DNA of 16,630 nucleotides from an uncultured Pleurocapsa sp. (GCA_937884735.1 CAKZYI010000735.1:1-16630), one strand, 5' to 3'; counted from the stretch's first letter, positions 1 through 7,511 are shown. The notes: generated by a model not told the origin, from the letters alone. Numbers and translations are program-made.

Positions 1-118
1 TAGATCGGGCTTTTTCTAACTCCCTAACTAAGGCTTTAACTGGTATATTTTTAGCATTTAGCTGTTGCGCAATATGTCTACAAGTCTGTCCTGTGGCTCC
101 AGCAACAAGTACTTTCAT
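1..118 (-). CDS. NAD(P)-binding SDR-like (NmrA/atypical SDR) protein, N-terminus only
   Basis: The first 39 codons of a gene read leftward and leave the window. The protein opens MKVLVAGATGQT, the beta-alpha-beta start of a Rossmann fold seen in cyanobacterial atypical short-chain dehydrogenases (NmrA-like or NAD(P)H-binding family). It continues with a helix and then a second strand (VKALVR) that normally ends in the Arg that favours NADP. The third glycine of the usual GxxGxxG is Cys here (GATGQTC), which may weaken dinucleotide binding or mark a divergent member. Substrate cannot be inferred from this stub. The start ATG is at 116-118; the 178-base gap to the divergent gene at 297 would hold both promoters. 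The family is fairly certain and the function unknown. Confidence 0.75.
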   Translation of the reverse strand, partial: MKVLVAGATGQTCRHIAQQLNAKNIPVKALVRELEKARS

Positions 119-296
119 CTCAATTCTAAATCACACCTGTTTGAAAAAAAAAGTGTTTAGCTAATAATTAACACCTTTATTGTAATCATCTTAACAGTAG
201 AGGAGATTATAAAGCGGTAGTTTAAAAATCAGTATGCAATCCAAATTTATCGATAGTTCACCCAATACACTTTTATAAATTTCCCCATCTAACTCT

Positions 297-971
297 ATGC
301 AGCTTACCTGTACTAATTCCTTAGAAAACAAAAAAGCCTTCATTTTTCAAGTTGGCTTTAAAGGACGAATGGATATGTATAGTGATGCAGATACAGTATC
401 TAGATATCTAAATGCTCACGAAGGATGGTTTTGCCGTTGCGCTCAACCAATGAAGGTGGAACCGTTAGGAAATAATGGTTATGTTTTGACTGTAGGAAAA
501 TATGGTTCTTTTGGTTATGAAGTAGAGCCAAAAGTTGGAGTGGTTTTACATCCACCTGTAGGTAGAGTTTATCAAATGCAGACTATTCCTATTCCTGATT
601 ATGAAGCTCCTGGATATGATGTTAATTATCAAGCATCTATGGAATTGACTCAAATTGCGACAGAAGATAGAGTTGACTCAAAAGAAGGTTTATTTTCCCG
701 CAAGCAAACTATTCCTTCACAAATAACAGAAGTAAATTGGACATTAGATTTGTCAGTTGGAGTGGAATTTCCGCAGTTTATTAGCAAATTATCGTCTTCT
801 TTAATTCAGGCTACAGGCGATCGCCTATTAGGTCAAATTGTCCGTCAAGTTTCGCCTCGTCTTACATACAAAGTACAGCAAGATTTTCATGCTAGTCATC
901 AGCTACCCCTACCTCCAAAGAGTAGTAGAGAGCTTCGCAAACTAGATAACTCTCAACCGTGTACTGCTTAA
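297..971 (+). CDS. DUF1997 family protein
   Basis: A 224-residue soluble protein with no signal peptide or membrane segment. I recognise the pattern of the cyanobacterial and plant DUF1997 family: an N-terminal region with GWFCRCAQPMKVEPL (about residues 43-57), a central beta-rich part, and a C-terminal helix region (about 150-195) in which IQATGDRLLGQIV matches the family's usual ATGNGLL stretch. DUF1997 proteins are predicted to have a START/SRPBCC-like fold and may bind a hydrophobic ligand, but no biochemical role is established. The gene stands alone, divergent from the SDR gene and convergent with the DEP gene. A HIP1 site lies inside it at 817-824. The start ATG has no evident Shine-Dalgarno sequence, which is common in cyanobacteria. 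The family call is from memory of related sequences. Confidence 0.65.
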   Translation: MQLTCTNSLENKKAFIFQVGFKGRMDMYSDADTVSRYLNAHEGWFCRCAQPMKVEPLGNNGYVLTVGKYGSFGYEVEPKVGVVLHPPVGRVYQMQTIPIPDYEAPGYDVNYQASMELTQIATEDRVDSKEGLFSRKQTIPSQITEVNWTLDLSVGVEFPQFISKLSSSLIQATGDRLLGQIVRQVSPRLTYKVQQDFHASHQLPLPPKSSRELRKLDNSQPCTA

Positions 972-996
972 TTTACTTTTATGTTGATTGATAAAA

Positions 997-1043
997 AAGG
1001 AGTGGTAATTCAATTATTACTAGTCCTTTAATTTTCACTCCTT
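997..1043 (-). terminator. Rho-independent terminator of the DEP-domain gene
   Basis: AAGGAGTG at 997-1004 pairs with CACTCCTT at 1036-1043 (8 bp, 31-base loop that can itself partly fold). Read on the minus strand, the stem is followed at once by a run of six T, as expected for an intrinsic terminator of the gene ending at 1062. On the plus strand the U tract is lacking, so termination of the gene ending at 971 would be weaker. Confidence 0.55.
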
Positions 1044-1061
1044 GTTCCTCATCCCTTGTTT

Positions 1062-1622
1062 TTACTCTTCGTCCCAATAGAAACGATAAAATAGGTGTTC
1101 ATTTTTAAATGTATGTTGATCTGCAACGTGGTGAATCCACTTTTCATTCATTAATCTTTGTCCTAAGCTAATTGCTTGCTCGATAGAAAGTTCTAAAGAA
1201 TCTGCTAAATATTCGCAAACTTCGCTACCCACCACACATTGTTTGTAGACTTTTAGGTTGTGTCGCCGATCTCTAATTTTAATCCCTCCTACGCTGCGCA
1301 TTTTAGAAACTAAATCTTCTAAATCTATATTTTGAATAATTTCTAGAGGATCTTCTTCTCCTAAAATTCTTGCCGATTTATCTTCGACCCAGACTGTTAA
1401 ACCAATTGTATCTTCAACCAATACATAAGATTTTCCGCCTCTTTCTTCCAGATATTTTTGTTTGCAATATTTTACTGCATCATGTTTATCTTCTAAAAAG
1501 AAAAATTTGTGTTTAATATAAATTTTGTCTTGAAAAGATATTCCAGGCAGAAATTCTGGTTCGCCCATTTTTTTGGTAGAGACATTGCAATAGCTTACCT
1601 GTTGATTATTGAGAATTTGCAT
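1062..1622 (-). CDS. DEP domain-containing protein
   Basis: A 186-residue protein with two parts. Residues about 104-185 form a DEP domain (Dishevelled, Egl-10, Pleckstrin), recognised by the spread motif GGIKIRDR..., a buried core around VVGSEVCEYL (130-139), a helix with SLGQRLMNEKWI (152-163) and the closing beta pair ending LFYRFYWDE. In eukaryotes DEP domains bind membranes or receptors; in cyanobacteria small stand-alone DEP proteins are common but uncharacterised. The first ~100 residues are not a named domain: mixed alpha/beta with SYVLVEDTIGLTVWVEDK in the middle. There is no signal peptide, so it is probably cytoplasmic. The gene is monocistronic and ends at the terminator at 997-1043. 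Confidence 0.8.
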   Translation of the reverse strand: MQILNNQQVSYCNVSTKKMGEPEFLPGISFQDKIYIKHKFFFLEDKHDAVKYCKQKYLEERGGKSYVLVEDTIGLTVWVEDKSARILGEEDPLEIIQNIDLEDLVSKMRSVGGIKIRDRRHNLKVYKQCVVGSEVCEYLADSLELSIEQAISLGQRLMNEKWIHHVADQHTFKNEHLFYRFYWDEE

Positions 1623-1958
1623 AAGCCTTTGTTAACACATTTCTATTAAGATTTAAAATACGAATTTTGTTGATAGTTGGCAACCAAACAAATGAATTAT
1701 AAAAATAACCAGATTGTTGCCGCATTGAATAATTACTATTACCAAGATCGACAAATATTCTTAGCCAATTTTATCCTTAGAAAATCAGTTCAACAAGTTA
1801 AATTGCCGACAAATTATCTTAAGATTGCTTTGTACAGCTAGCAATGTCTTATTGTTTGACTGTCCAGTATTTGATACCTTAGAAAACAACTAATCCACAA
1901 ATAACTAGATACAAAAGCTAGTCTTAGTATTTCTACTGAGAAAATTGATAAATATAAG
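1623..1958. other. Intergenic gap between divergent DEP and CbbY-like genes
   Basis: A 336-base AT-rich gap that must hold two divergent promoters. It contains one short open frame, 1692-1841 on the plus strand, of 49 codons (starting MNYKNNQIVAALNNYYYQDR). It has no close Shine-Dalgarno sequence and no family I know, so I treat it as a weak candidate small protein rather than a gene. No RNA gene or strong hairpin was seen. Confidence 0.4.
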
Positions 1959-2711
1959 ATGAATCAGTTACAAGGTTTAATATTCGATGTTGATGGAACG
2001 CTGGCTAATACGGAAAGAGATGGACATCGAGTAGCTTTTAATAGTGCTTTTGAAGAAGCTAGATTAGATTGGCATTGGTCGGTAGATTTTTATGGTGAAT
2101 TATTAAAAGTTGCGGGAGGTAAAGAGAGAGTAGAATATTTCTTACATCAATACAAATCTAATTTTATTAACAGCAAAGATGTCACCCAATTTGCGGCGGA
2201 GATCCATCAGTTGAAGACCAAATATTATCTAAAGCTACTTCGTAGTGGTGCAATTACGATGCGACCAGGAGTAAAAAGACTCATAGAAGAAGCTAGAAAA
2301 GCTAATATTTCAATGGCGATCGCAACTACATCTTCTTTGCCGAATGTAATTGCTTTGCTGGAAAAATATTTAGATTTAGATTGGTTTGAGGTAATTGCGG
2401 CAGGAGATATTGTGGCAGCCAAAAAGCCCTCTCCTGATATTTATCAATATGTCCTCAACAAAATGGAACTTCCTGCTAATAATTTTTTGGTTTTAGAAGA
2501 TTCTGATAATGGATTGATTGCAGCCAAAGCAGCAGGATTGAAAACTATAGTTACGGTTAATAACTACACTAGAAAGCAGGATTTTAGCCAAGCAGATTTA
2601 GTAATTAGCGATTTAGGCGAGCCAGATAAGCCTTGTGATGTAATTCAAGGAAATTTAACCGAAAACTATCTAAATATAGGTAGCTTATCTAAAATCATTA
2701 GCCAGGAGTAA
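1959..2711 (+). CDS. cbbY: HAD-IA family hydrolase, CbbY-like sugar bisphosphate phosphatase
   Basis: A 250-residue HAD phosphatase with every catalytic motif: DVDGT at 10-14 (nucleophile Asp10, acid/base Asp12), the motif II Thr in IATTSS (121-126), the motif III Lys in AKKPSPD (154-160), and the acidic pair Glu180-Asp181 in LEDSDNG. The cap domain carries GGKERVEYF (53-61), typical of CbbY proteins. In Rhodobacter and plants CbbY dephosphorylates xylulose-1,5-bisphosphate, a misfire product that inhibits Rubisco; a similar housekeeping role in the carbon fixation of this organism is an inference. Other HAD-IA sugar phosphatases (phosphoglycolate phosphatase, beta-phosphoglucomutase) fit less well because of the cap motif. 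It is not in a visible operon. Its last 14 bases overlap the end of the convergent acetyltransferase gene. A HIP1 site lies at 2316-2323. Confidence 0.8.
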   Translation: MNQLQGLIFDVDGTLANTERDGHRVAFNSAFEEARLDWHWSVDFYGELLKVAGGKERVEYFLHQYKSNFINSKDVTQFAAEIHQLKTKYYLKLLRSGAITMRPGVKRLIEEARKANISMAIATTSSLPNVIALLEKYLDLDWFEVIAAGDIVAAKKPSPDIYQYVLNKMELPANNFLVLEDSDNGLIAAKAAGLKTIVTVNNYTRKQDFSQADLVISDLGEPDKPCDVIQGNLTENYLNIGSLSKIISQE

Positions 2712-3192
2712 TTTTTAAGCCCAAAATTAATAAACTACAATCGCGATCGTCAAGTACTGCAACATTGGGTAAATTACCCCATTGGGTAAAACCATAGTTT
2801 TGGAAAAGATTTATGCTGGGTTGATTGTGGGCAAAAACAAAGCCTAACAAGGTAGTTAACTGCAATTGGGGACAAAAAGCGATCGCTTTTTCTAAAAGCT
2901 GACTGGCAATTCCCTGATGATGATATTGAGTAGCGACATACACGCTAACTTCGGCAGTTTGGGCATATGCAGGACGACCATAAAAATTCTGAAGACTAAG
3001 CCAGCCCGTTATTTCATCCTCAGCTGTTGCTACCCACAAAGGGCGATTGACGGAGCGATTGTGATACCAATCTAGTCTACTTTCGATGGTAACTGGTTCG
3101 GTGTCGGCTGTTGCCATACGGCTAGAAATGCTTTGATTATAAATATTGACAATTGCTGTTAGATCCGCTTCTTTTGCACGACGAATATCCAT
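2698..3192 (-). CDS. GNAT family N-acetyltransferase (phosphinothricin acetyltransferase-like)
   Basis: A 164-residue acetyltransferase beginning MDIRRAKEADL, a standard GNAT opening. The acetyl-CoA site is EVSVYVATQYHHQGIAS (81-97), with QxxGIA as the pyrophosphate-binding loop, followed by motif B HNQPSINLFQNYGF (122-135), where Asn and the Tyr-Gly-Phe end are typical of the Pat/Bar-like branch. These enzymes acetylate small amines such as phosphinothricin or amino acids; the substrate here is unknown. I chose the start at 3192. The frame stays open to 3327, but that 45-residue extension has no homologous look and would overlap the divergent glycosidase gene. It is convergent with the CbbY-like gene (14-base overlap). 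A HIP1 site is at 2879-2886. Confidence 0.85.
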   Translation of the reverse strand: MDIRRAKEADLTAIVNIYNQSISSRMATADTEPVTIESRLDWYHNRSVNRPLWVATAEDEITGWLSLQNFYGRPAYAQTAEVSVYVATQYHHQGIASQLLEKAIAFCPQLQLTTLLGFVFAHNQPSINLFQNYGFTQWGNLPNVAVLDDRDCSLLILGLKITPG

Positions 3193-3286
3193 GAGATAAT
3201 ATGCTCTTACCAAAAATAAGTGTGTATCAAGAAAGATTAAAAATAAGCAGCTATAATCGCCGTATCCTCTAAATTTTAAGGCATAG

Positions 3287-4538
3287 ATGAAAGAACGTAT
3301 TGCCAAATCATTTGATACTTTTGCCAATAAGCTAGTTCAGTTTAGCCAAGAAAAGGGTCGTGTATCTTGGTTGATTTTTTTATTTATTTTGGCTTTGACT
3401 TTTGTCGCCATAACCCCTTTTCCTGGTCATTCTAGACAGTTGGCTCAGAGTGAATTAAGACAGTGCCAAGGAGATACTCGAACAGAGTTGCGAGGAGTGT
3501 GGCTAACCAATATTGATAGCGATGTTTTATTTGAGAATCGCAAAACAGCAGAAGCCGTCTCTCTTTTGGCAGAAGCCAATTTTAATACACTTTATCCTAC
3601 CGTTTGGAATTGGGGTTACACGCTTTATCCCTCTAAAGTATCAGAATCGATAACAGGACTTGCTCTTGACCCCACTGAAGGACTGCAAAACAGAGATATT
3701 CTAAAAGAAATTGTTCGAGAAGGACACAAAAAAGGAATGAGCGTAATTCCTTGGTTTGAGTTTGGTTTTATGTCCCCTGCCGATGCAAGATGGTAGCACT
3801 GTTTGGTTGGAAGGCAAGATACACGAGCGAGTCTGGTTAAATCCGCTGCGTCCTGATGTGCAAGCATTCATGACCGATCTGCTTGTAGAAATAGTTAGCA
3901 ACTATGACATTGATGGTATTCAGCTAGATGATCATTTTGGCTATCCTTCAGAGCTGGGATATGACGACTATACAGTCAAGCTATATCAAGAAGAACATAA
4001 CGGCAAATCCCCTCCAGAAGACTATAAAGACCCAGAATGGGTTCGTTGGCGAGCAGATAAAATCACTGCCTATGTCGAAACCCTATTTCATGAGCTTAAA
4101 CGTCATAATCCTCAAGCTATTGTTTCTGTATCTCCCAACCCCCAACATTTTTCCCTCAATTCCTTTTTAATGGATTGGTACACTTGGGAGCGTAAAGGCT
4201 TTATTGAAGAATTAATTGTTAAAATATATCGTTACAGCAACGAAAGTTTAATCAAAGAGTAGAAAAAACCTGAGATCTTGGCTGCTAAAGAACACATTCC
4301 TGTGGGTATTGGGGTGCTATCAGGCTTGAAAGGTCGTCCAATTTTATGGCACAAAATCAATAAGCAAGTTAAAATCGCTCGCGAGCATGAGTTTGCTGGA
4401 GTATCTTTTTTCTTTTATGAAAGTCTCTGGAATCTAGCTACTGAATCTCCCCAAAGAAGAAAAGCCGCCATCAAAAGATTATTTCATCATCAAGCCCAAC
4501 GTCCTAATTTGTCAGACTGCAAATACTTATCCTCATAA
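3287..4538 (+). pseudogene. Family-10-like glycosyl hydrolase (GHL10/DUF187 type), broken by frameshift, deletion and nonsense codon
   Basis: Three pieces read together as one exported glycosidase. 3287-3785: a membrane signal segment (residues about 29-46), then RGVWLTNIDSDVLF and a TIM-barrel start ending at PWFEFGFMSPAD. From about 3786 to 4259 the reading moves to the +1 frame: QDGSTVWLEGK, RVWLNPLRP, YDIDGIQLDDHFG (with the acidic barrel residues) and VSVSPNPQHFS. At 4260-4262 an in-frame TAG falls where relatives keep a Leu-like residue, after which the same frame goes on with KKPEILAAKEHIPVGIG and FAGVSFFFYESLWNL to 4538. At the frameshift, roughly a dozen residues usual in the family (the part between the Ala-Asp and the Gln-Asp-Gly) are also missing, and GATG occurs on both sides of the junction (3782-3785, 3789-3792), suggesting a deletion at microhomology. 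The enzyme class acts on envelope or extracellular polysaccharide. Sequencing error is the alternative for the single-base lesion but does not easily explain the deletion. Confidence 0.85.
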
Positions 4539-4539
4539 T

Positions 4540-4732
4540 ATGACATCGATTCTAACCAATTTGGGCATATTACCTGGGGTGCAGCTCGGAGAACCCACTC
4601 TAAATGAACAGTAAACTATAATACCTAACTACGGAAGACTACAACGTTCTATTAGAAAAAGCCCAGGTTGCCACCTATCAGCAACGGGAAATAATCATTA
4701 GAGAAGGTCGTTTATCTGGTGCAATTTACTTA
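4540..4732 (+). pseudogene. Disrupted 5' part of the cyclic-nucleotide-binding/methyltransferase gene
   Basis: An ATG at 4540 (two bases after the glycosidase stop) opens MTSILTNLGILPGVQLGEPT but ends at TAA 4612-4614. From 4622 another frame, continuous with the gene at 4733, encodes the missing first strands of a cNMP-binding domain: YLTTEDYNVLLEKAQ, then VATYQQREIIIREGRLSG and AIYLV. That frame has a TAA at 4619-4621 and no ATG between this stop and 4733. Skipping the ten bases 4612-4621 (taaactataa) would join the two parts in one frame as ...LNEQ-YLTTEDY..., so a 10-base insertion or equivalent indel is the simplest explanation. That the 4540 segment is the true N-terminus is inference; that the domain begins well upstream of 4733 is visible. 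Confidence 0.6.
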
Positions 4733-6070
4733 GTGCGAAAAGGGATAGTGCGGGTGGAAAGAGCAGCATCAGGTAGAGATGTAGCGATCGCTTTTTTAGA
4801 GCCAGGAGAGATATTTGGGGAAATGTCTTTCTTGGAAGGTGTCCCCACCAGTGCTGCGGTAATTGCCCAAGAAGAGGTAGAGGTATGTGTTTTAAACGAG
4901 CAAAACCTCTATTCTTTGTTAACTTCTGTTCCTGGCTTGTCAGATCGCTTTTATCAGTCTTTAGCCCACAATCTTTCTAATCGACTGCGACAAACCACTT
5001 CTTTGGTATCTCATTTAATGCGGAGAGTGCAGGTTTCTCCAGAGTATGATATCCAGCGCACAGGACAACAAGGACAGGATGCTATTCCTCCTGAATTAAT
5101 TGGTGAGACAGAATTATTTAAAGAAAATCTTCAGAGTATCAAGCAAGAAATTCGTAGCAAAGATATTGAAGATGCTGAGGCTCAAGAACAAATTAATAAA
5201 ATTTGTAATATGTTAATTAGCTCTTTGCGAGAACAGCTAATTCAAGAGCCAAAAATTCAACAAGCCATAGGGACTTACTTGTTTCGCGAAACATTTCCTT
5301 TTTTTATGCTCAGTAGCTTTATCGATCTTGCTTTTCGCAAGCCAGCAAATCGCACTAGCGACTCTTATGTTACCGAACTGCTGTCCCAAAATGAACCAGA
5401 AGGAGATGGACATCTAGGTATTTATTTAGATCGTTGGATTCGTAGCTTACCTACCTTTTTGGCTCTTAAAAATCGTGGTGGCGTAATTACTGATACGATT
5501 AAGCAGCTAGCAGAAAACTGGACTGCTGATAATCCTATGCCTGTGACTAGTTTGTGCAGTGGTACAGCATCAGAAATTTTAAATCTTTATTTCCAAACTG
5601 AACCACCCAATGCCCACATTACCTGTGTTGATTTTAATCATCAAGACTTGTCCGCTGCTGCAAATGTGGCTCATAAATGGGGTTTTCGCGATCGCCTAAC
5701 TTTTATTCAAGATAATATATTTTTACTTGCCGAAGGCTATAGCAATATTGATATTGCTCCCCAGCAAATGATTTATAGCGTTAGTATGGCAAACTATTTA
5801 AGCGATCGCGAATTAATTCGGATGCTTGACTGGGTATACGATCGCCTTTTGCCCAATGGTACTGTTATTTTGGGCAGCTTTCACTCTGCTAATCCCGACC
5901 GCGTAATATTAGAGCATCTTTTGGAATGGCACTCAATTTATCGTTCGGCAGAAGATTTGGAAAAGCTATTTGCTCATACCAGATTTCGTTCTTTACCAGT
6001 CAGAATCCAGTCCGATGAATACGGAGTAGAGCTATATGCTGTATGTACTAAAACTTGGCAGGAGGAATAA
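4733..6070 (+). CDS. cNMP-binding domain fused to SAM-dependent methyltransferase (5'-truncated by upstream lesion)
   Basis: From the GTG at 4733 there are 445 open codons, but this start cuts into the cNMP domain: its first beta strands lie upstream in the same frame (see 4540-4732). Residues about 1-90 are the rest of the beta-roll, with the phosphate cassette FGEMSFLEGVPTSAAV (28-43). The Glu is kept, but the Arg that contacts cyclic phosphate in CRP is Thr, so cAMP binding is doubtful. A helical linker follows (about 90-260), then a Rossmann methyltransferase: motif I TSLCSGTASEIL (about 269-280, degenerate compared with the usual LDxGxGxG), the acidic motif II in CVDFNH, and a C-terminal barrel strand ending ELYAVCTK. 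Similar cyanobacterial proteins are often labelled as related to the 3-hydroxypalmitate methyl ester synthase PhcB; I regard that as tentative. It may be expressed truncated or be a pseudogene. HIP1 sites are at 4784, 5688 and 5802. Confidence 0.7.
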   Translation: MRKGIVRVERAASGRDVAIAFLEPGEIFGEMSFLEGVPTSAAVIAQEEVEVCVLNEQNLYSLLTSVPGLSDRFYQSLAHNLSNRLRQTTSLVSHLMRRVQVSPEYDIQRTGQQGQDAIPPELIGETELFKENLQSIKQEIRSKDIEDAEAQEQINKICNMLISSLREQLIQEPKIQQAIGTYLFRETFPFFMLSSFIDLAFRKPANRTSDSYVTELLSQNEPEGDGHLGIYLDRWIRSLPTFLALKNRGGVITDTIKQLAENWTADNPMPVTSLCSGTASEILNLYFQTEPPNAHITCVDFNHQDLSAAANVAHKWGFRDRLTFIQDNIFLLAEGYSNIDIAPQQMIYSVSMANYLSDRELIRMLDWVYDRLLPNGTVILGSFHSANPDRVILEHLLEWHSIYRSAEDLEKLFAHTRFRSLPVRIQSDEYGVELYAVCTKTWQEE

Positions 6071-6144
6071 CTCCTAAGAAACAGATTAGCTTATTAAGGC
6101 TGAGGGCGTTACTGAACTAAGAGATGAATTGATAGGGAAAAAGA

Positions 6145-6897
6145 CTAGATGAAGTCTGAAGAATATAAGTCTAAATTGCTGTGGTTTTCGACAATTGCCA
6201 ACAGATTACCAATCTCACCTGTGCTACTATTTTTTGCATAGATTAGCGTGTCAGCACCTGAAGTTTGCAGTTCGTAGTAATCTGGATACCCGAATAAGTC
6301 AATTTTGTCTTCTCCAGACTGAAAATCTTTGAGATAGATAACATCGCTGGTATCATTCATTATGCCATTGCGATTGAAAGGAATGATTTCAAAAACATCT
6401 GCACCACTACCACCATATAAAACATCTCTTTCGTTTCCAGCTAGATATACGCCAATCAAGGTATCGTTTCCATTTCCACCACTAAGAGTATCTGAACCGT
6501 TCCCGCCAAAGAGCAAATCGTCGCCTTCTTCGCCATAGATACGGTCATTACCATTTGATCCATCAAGAGTATCATTGTTGTTTCCTCCAAATAACATATC
6601 GGTACTAATTCCCCCCTTGATAGAATCGTCGCCATCTCCGCCATACAGTTCGCTCTCAAATACAAAGCTTACGTCAATTCGGTCGTCGCCAGATTCACCG
6701 AAAACTATGCTTTTAACCGAAGCAAATGCAGGAGTAGAAGATATTACATCAGCTCCACTACCTCCTGAGACAGTATCGGTTCCATTACCTACAGTAAAGG
6801 TGTCATCGCCCGCTCCTAAGTAGACAGTATCATCACTAACTGGATTATCATCAATGCCAAAGCTATCGCTATTATTAGTACCTTGAATTAATGCCAT
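6145..6897 (-). CDS. RTX (haemolysin-type calcium-binding repeat) protein, small
   Basis: A 250-residue acidic protein made almost wholly of glycine/aspartate nonapeptides of the GGxGxDxLx type, about ten copies: for example YLGAGDDTF, YGGDGDDSI, FGGNNNDTL, YGEEGDDLL, FGGNGSDTL, YGGSGADVF. Such repeats fold into a beta-roll with bound calcium once outside the cell. The last ~80 residues contain the post-repeat segment DVIYLKDFQSGEDKIDLFGY, common to RTX proteins, and an uncleaved C-terminal export signal for type I secretion would lie in the final ~50. There is no N-terminal signal peptide. No catalytic domain is present, so it may be a structural or surface protein rather than an enzyme. No ABC transporter, membrane fusion protein or TolC lies nearby. 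The start ATG (6895-6897) opens MALIQGTNNSD, a usual beginning for this class in cyanobacteria. Confidence 0.85.
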   Translation of the reverse strand: MALIQGTNNSDSFGIDDNPVSDDTVYLGAGDDTFTVGNGTDTVSGGSGADVISSTPAFASVKSIVFGESGDDRIDVSFVFESELYGGDGDDSIKGGISTDMLFGGNNNDTLDGSNGNDRIYGEEGDDLLFGGNGSDTLSGGNGNDTLIGVYLAGNERDVLYGGSGADVFEIIPFNRNGIMNDTSDVIYLKDFQSGEDKIDLFGYPDYYELQTSGADTLIYAKNSSTGEIGNLLAIVENHSNLDLYSSDFI

Positions 6898-7018
6898 GTT
6901 CTTATTGGAGAAATATTTTGGTTAACACCATATCATGTATCTCTTGTGACTGGGAAAAGCATATTGTTTTTCGGCGTTGCATAAATGAGGGATGAACTAG
7001 AGAATTAAAATAAAACGC

Positions 7019-7036
7019 TAACCACGTCTTTGGCTA
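7019..7036 (-). terminator. Possible terminator of the PsiE-family gene
   Basis: On the minus strand, TAGCCA and TGGTTA can pair (6 bp including one G-U) around a 6-base loop. A T-rich stretch (GCGTTTTATTTT) follows, 17 bases past the stop codon at 7053. The stem is short, so this is only a candidate. Confidence 0.3.
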
Positions 7037-7052
7037 TTAGTGATAAATGGTA

Positions 7053-7511
7053 TTATTTCTTTCGCAACCGTTGAATTAGCCAGTAACTAATAGAGAGAGC
7101 TAAAATCGCAAAACCCAAGGCAATTAGATCATTGCCAGAATACTTTTGCAAATCGAAAATAATGATTTTACGAGCAACTGCAACTAAAGAGGTAGAGATA
7201 ACTAACTCGACTTGAAAAATATGTTTTTTAAGATAAACAGTAATATTTTCCAACAATTCTAAAGCAATTAAAATATTTAAAAATAAACCAAATAGTTCGA
7301 TGAGAGTTTTATTAATTGAACCAAGCGGTTCGGTCAATATATTGCTACCAATAACAAAAACTAAATCGGCTAAAGCTACCAAAATTAAAACTAATAAAAC
7401 AATAGACAAAACCTTAGCGACCAAATTTTCGATTAAATGAACTAATTTAAAAAAAGTTTTATTGTCACCTATATTTAGTATTAATTTAATTAAATTATTG
7501 TCTTTTGCCAT
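7053..7511 (-). CDS. Phosphate-starvation-inducible PsiE family membrane protein
   Basis: A 152-residue integral membrane protein with four predicted helices: about 34-57, 66-86, 100-118 (short, polar-edged) and 128-147. The region LIALELLENITVYLKKH (81-97) followed by VELVISTSLVAVARKIIIFD (101-120) is the signature of the PsiE/YjbA family (PF06146). Escherichia coli psiE is induced by phosphate starvation, but the protein's molecular function is unknown. No pho box could be identified with confidence upstream. The gene is single, transcribed leftward, and 340 bases away from divergent serS. The short cytoplasmic N-terminus and the C-terminal RLRKK agree with a positive-inside orientation. 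Confidence 0.8.
   Translation of the reverse strand: MAKDNNLIKLILNIGDNKTFFKLVHLIENLVAKVLSIVLLVLILVALADLVFVIGSNILTEPLGSINKTLIELFGLFLNILIALELLENITVYLKKHIFQVELVISTSLVAVARKIIIFDLQKYSGNDLIALGFAILALSISYWLIQRLRKK

Noticed and set aside
3193..3327. 45-residue N-terminal extension of the GNAT gene
   Set aside because: The GNAT fold starts at MDIRRAKEADL; the extension would overlap the divergent glycosidase start and looks random.
3770..3800. Programmed ribosomal frameshift
   Set aside because: No slippery heptamer or downstream structure at the junction, and family residues are missing there.
3756..4262. Independent short gene starting with TTG inside the glycosidase
   Set aside because: Its first codons are an out-of-frame reading of the conserved upstream part, and the remainder continues the same glycosidase.
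4260..4262. TAG as recoding (readthrough or pyrrolysine) in the glycosidase
   Set aside because: No reason to expect it in a cyanobacterium, and the gene also carries a frameshift and a deletion, so decay is simpler.
6060..6075. AGGAG/CTCCT inverted repeat at the stop codon of the methyltransferase fusion
   Set aside because: Only 5 bp and no T run after it, so not called as a terminator.
6575..6823. Plus-strand open frame opposite the RTX protein
   Set aside because: Antisense of Gly/Asp-rich repeats; low-complexity Pro/Ser composition and no start context.
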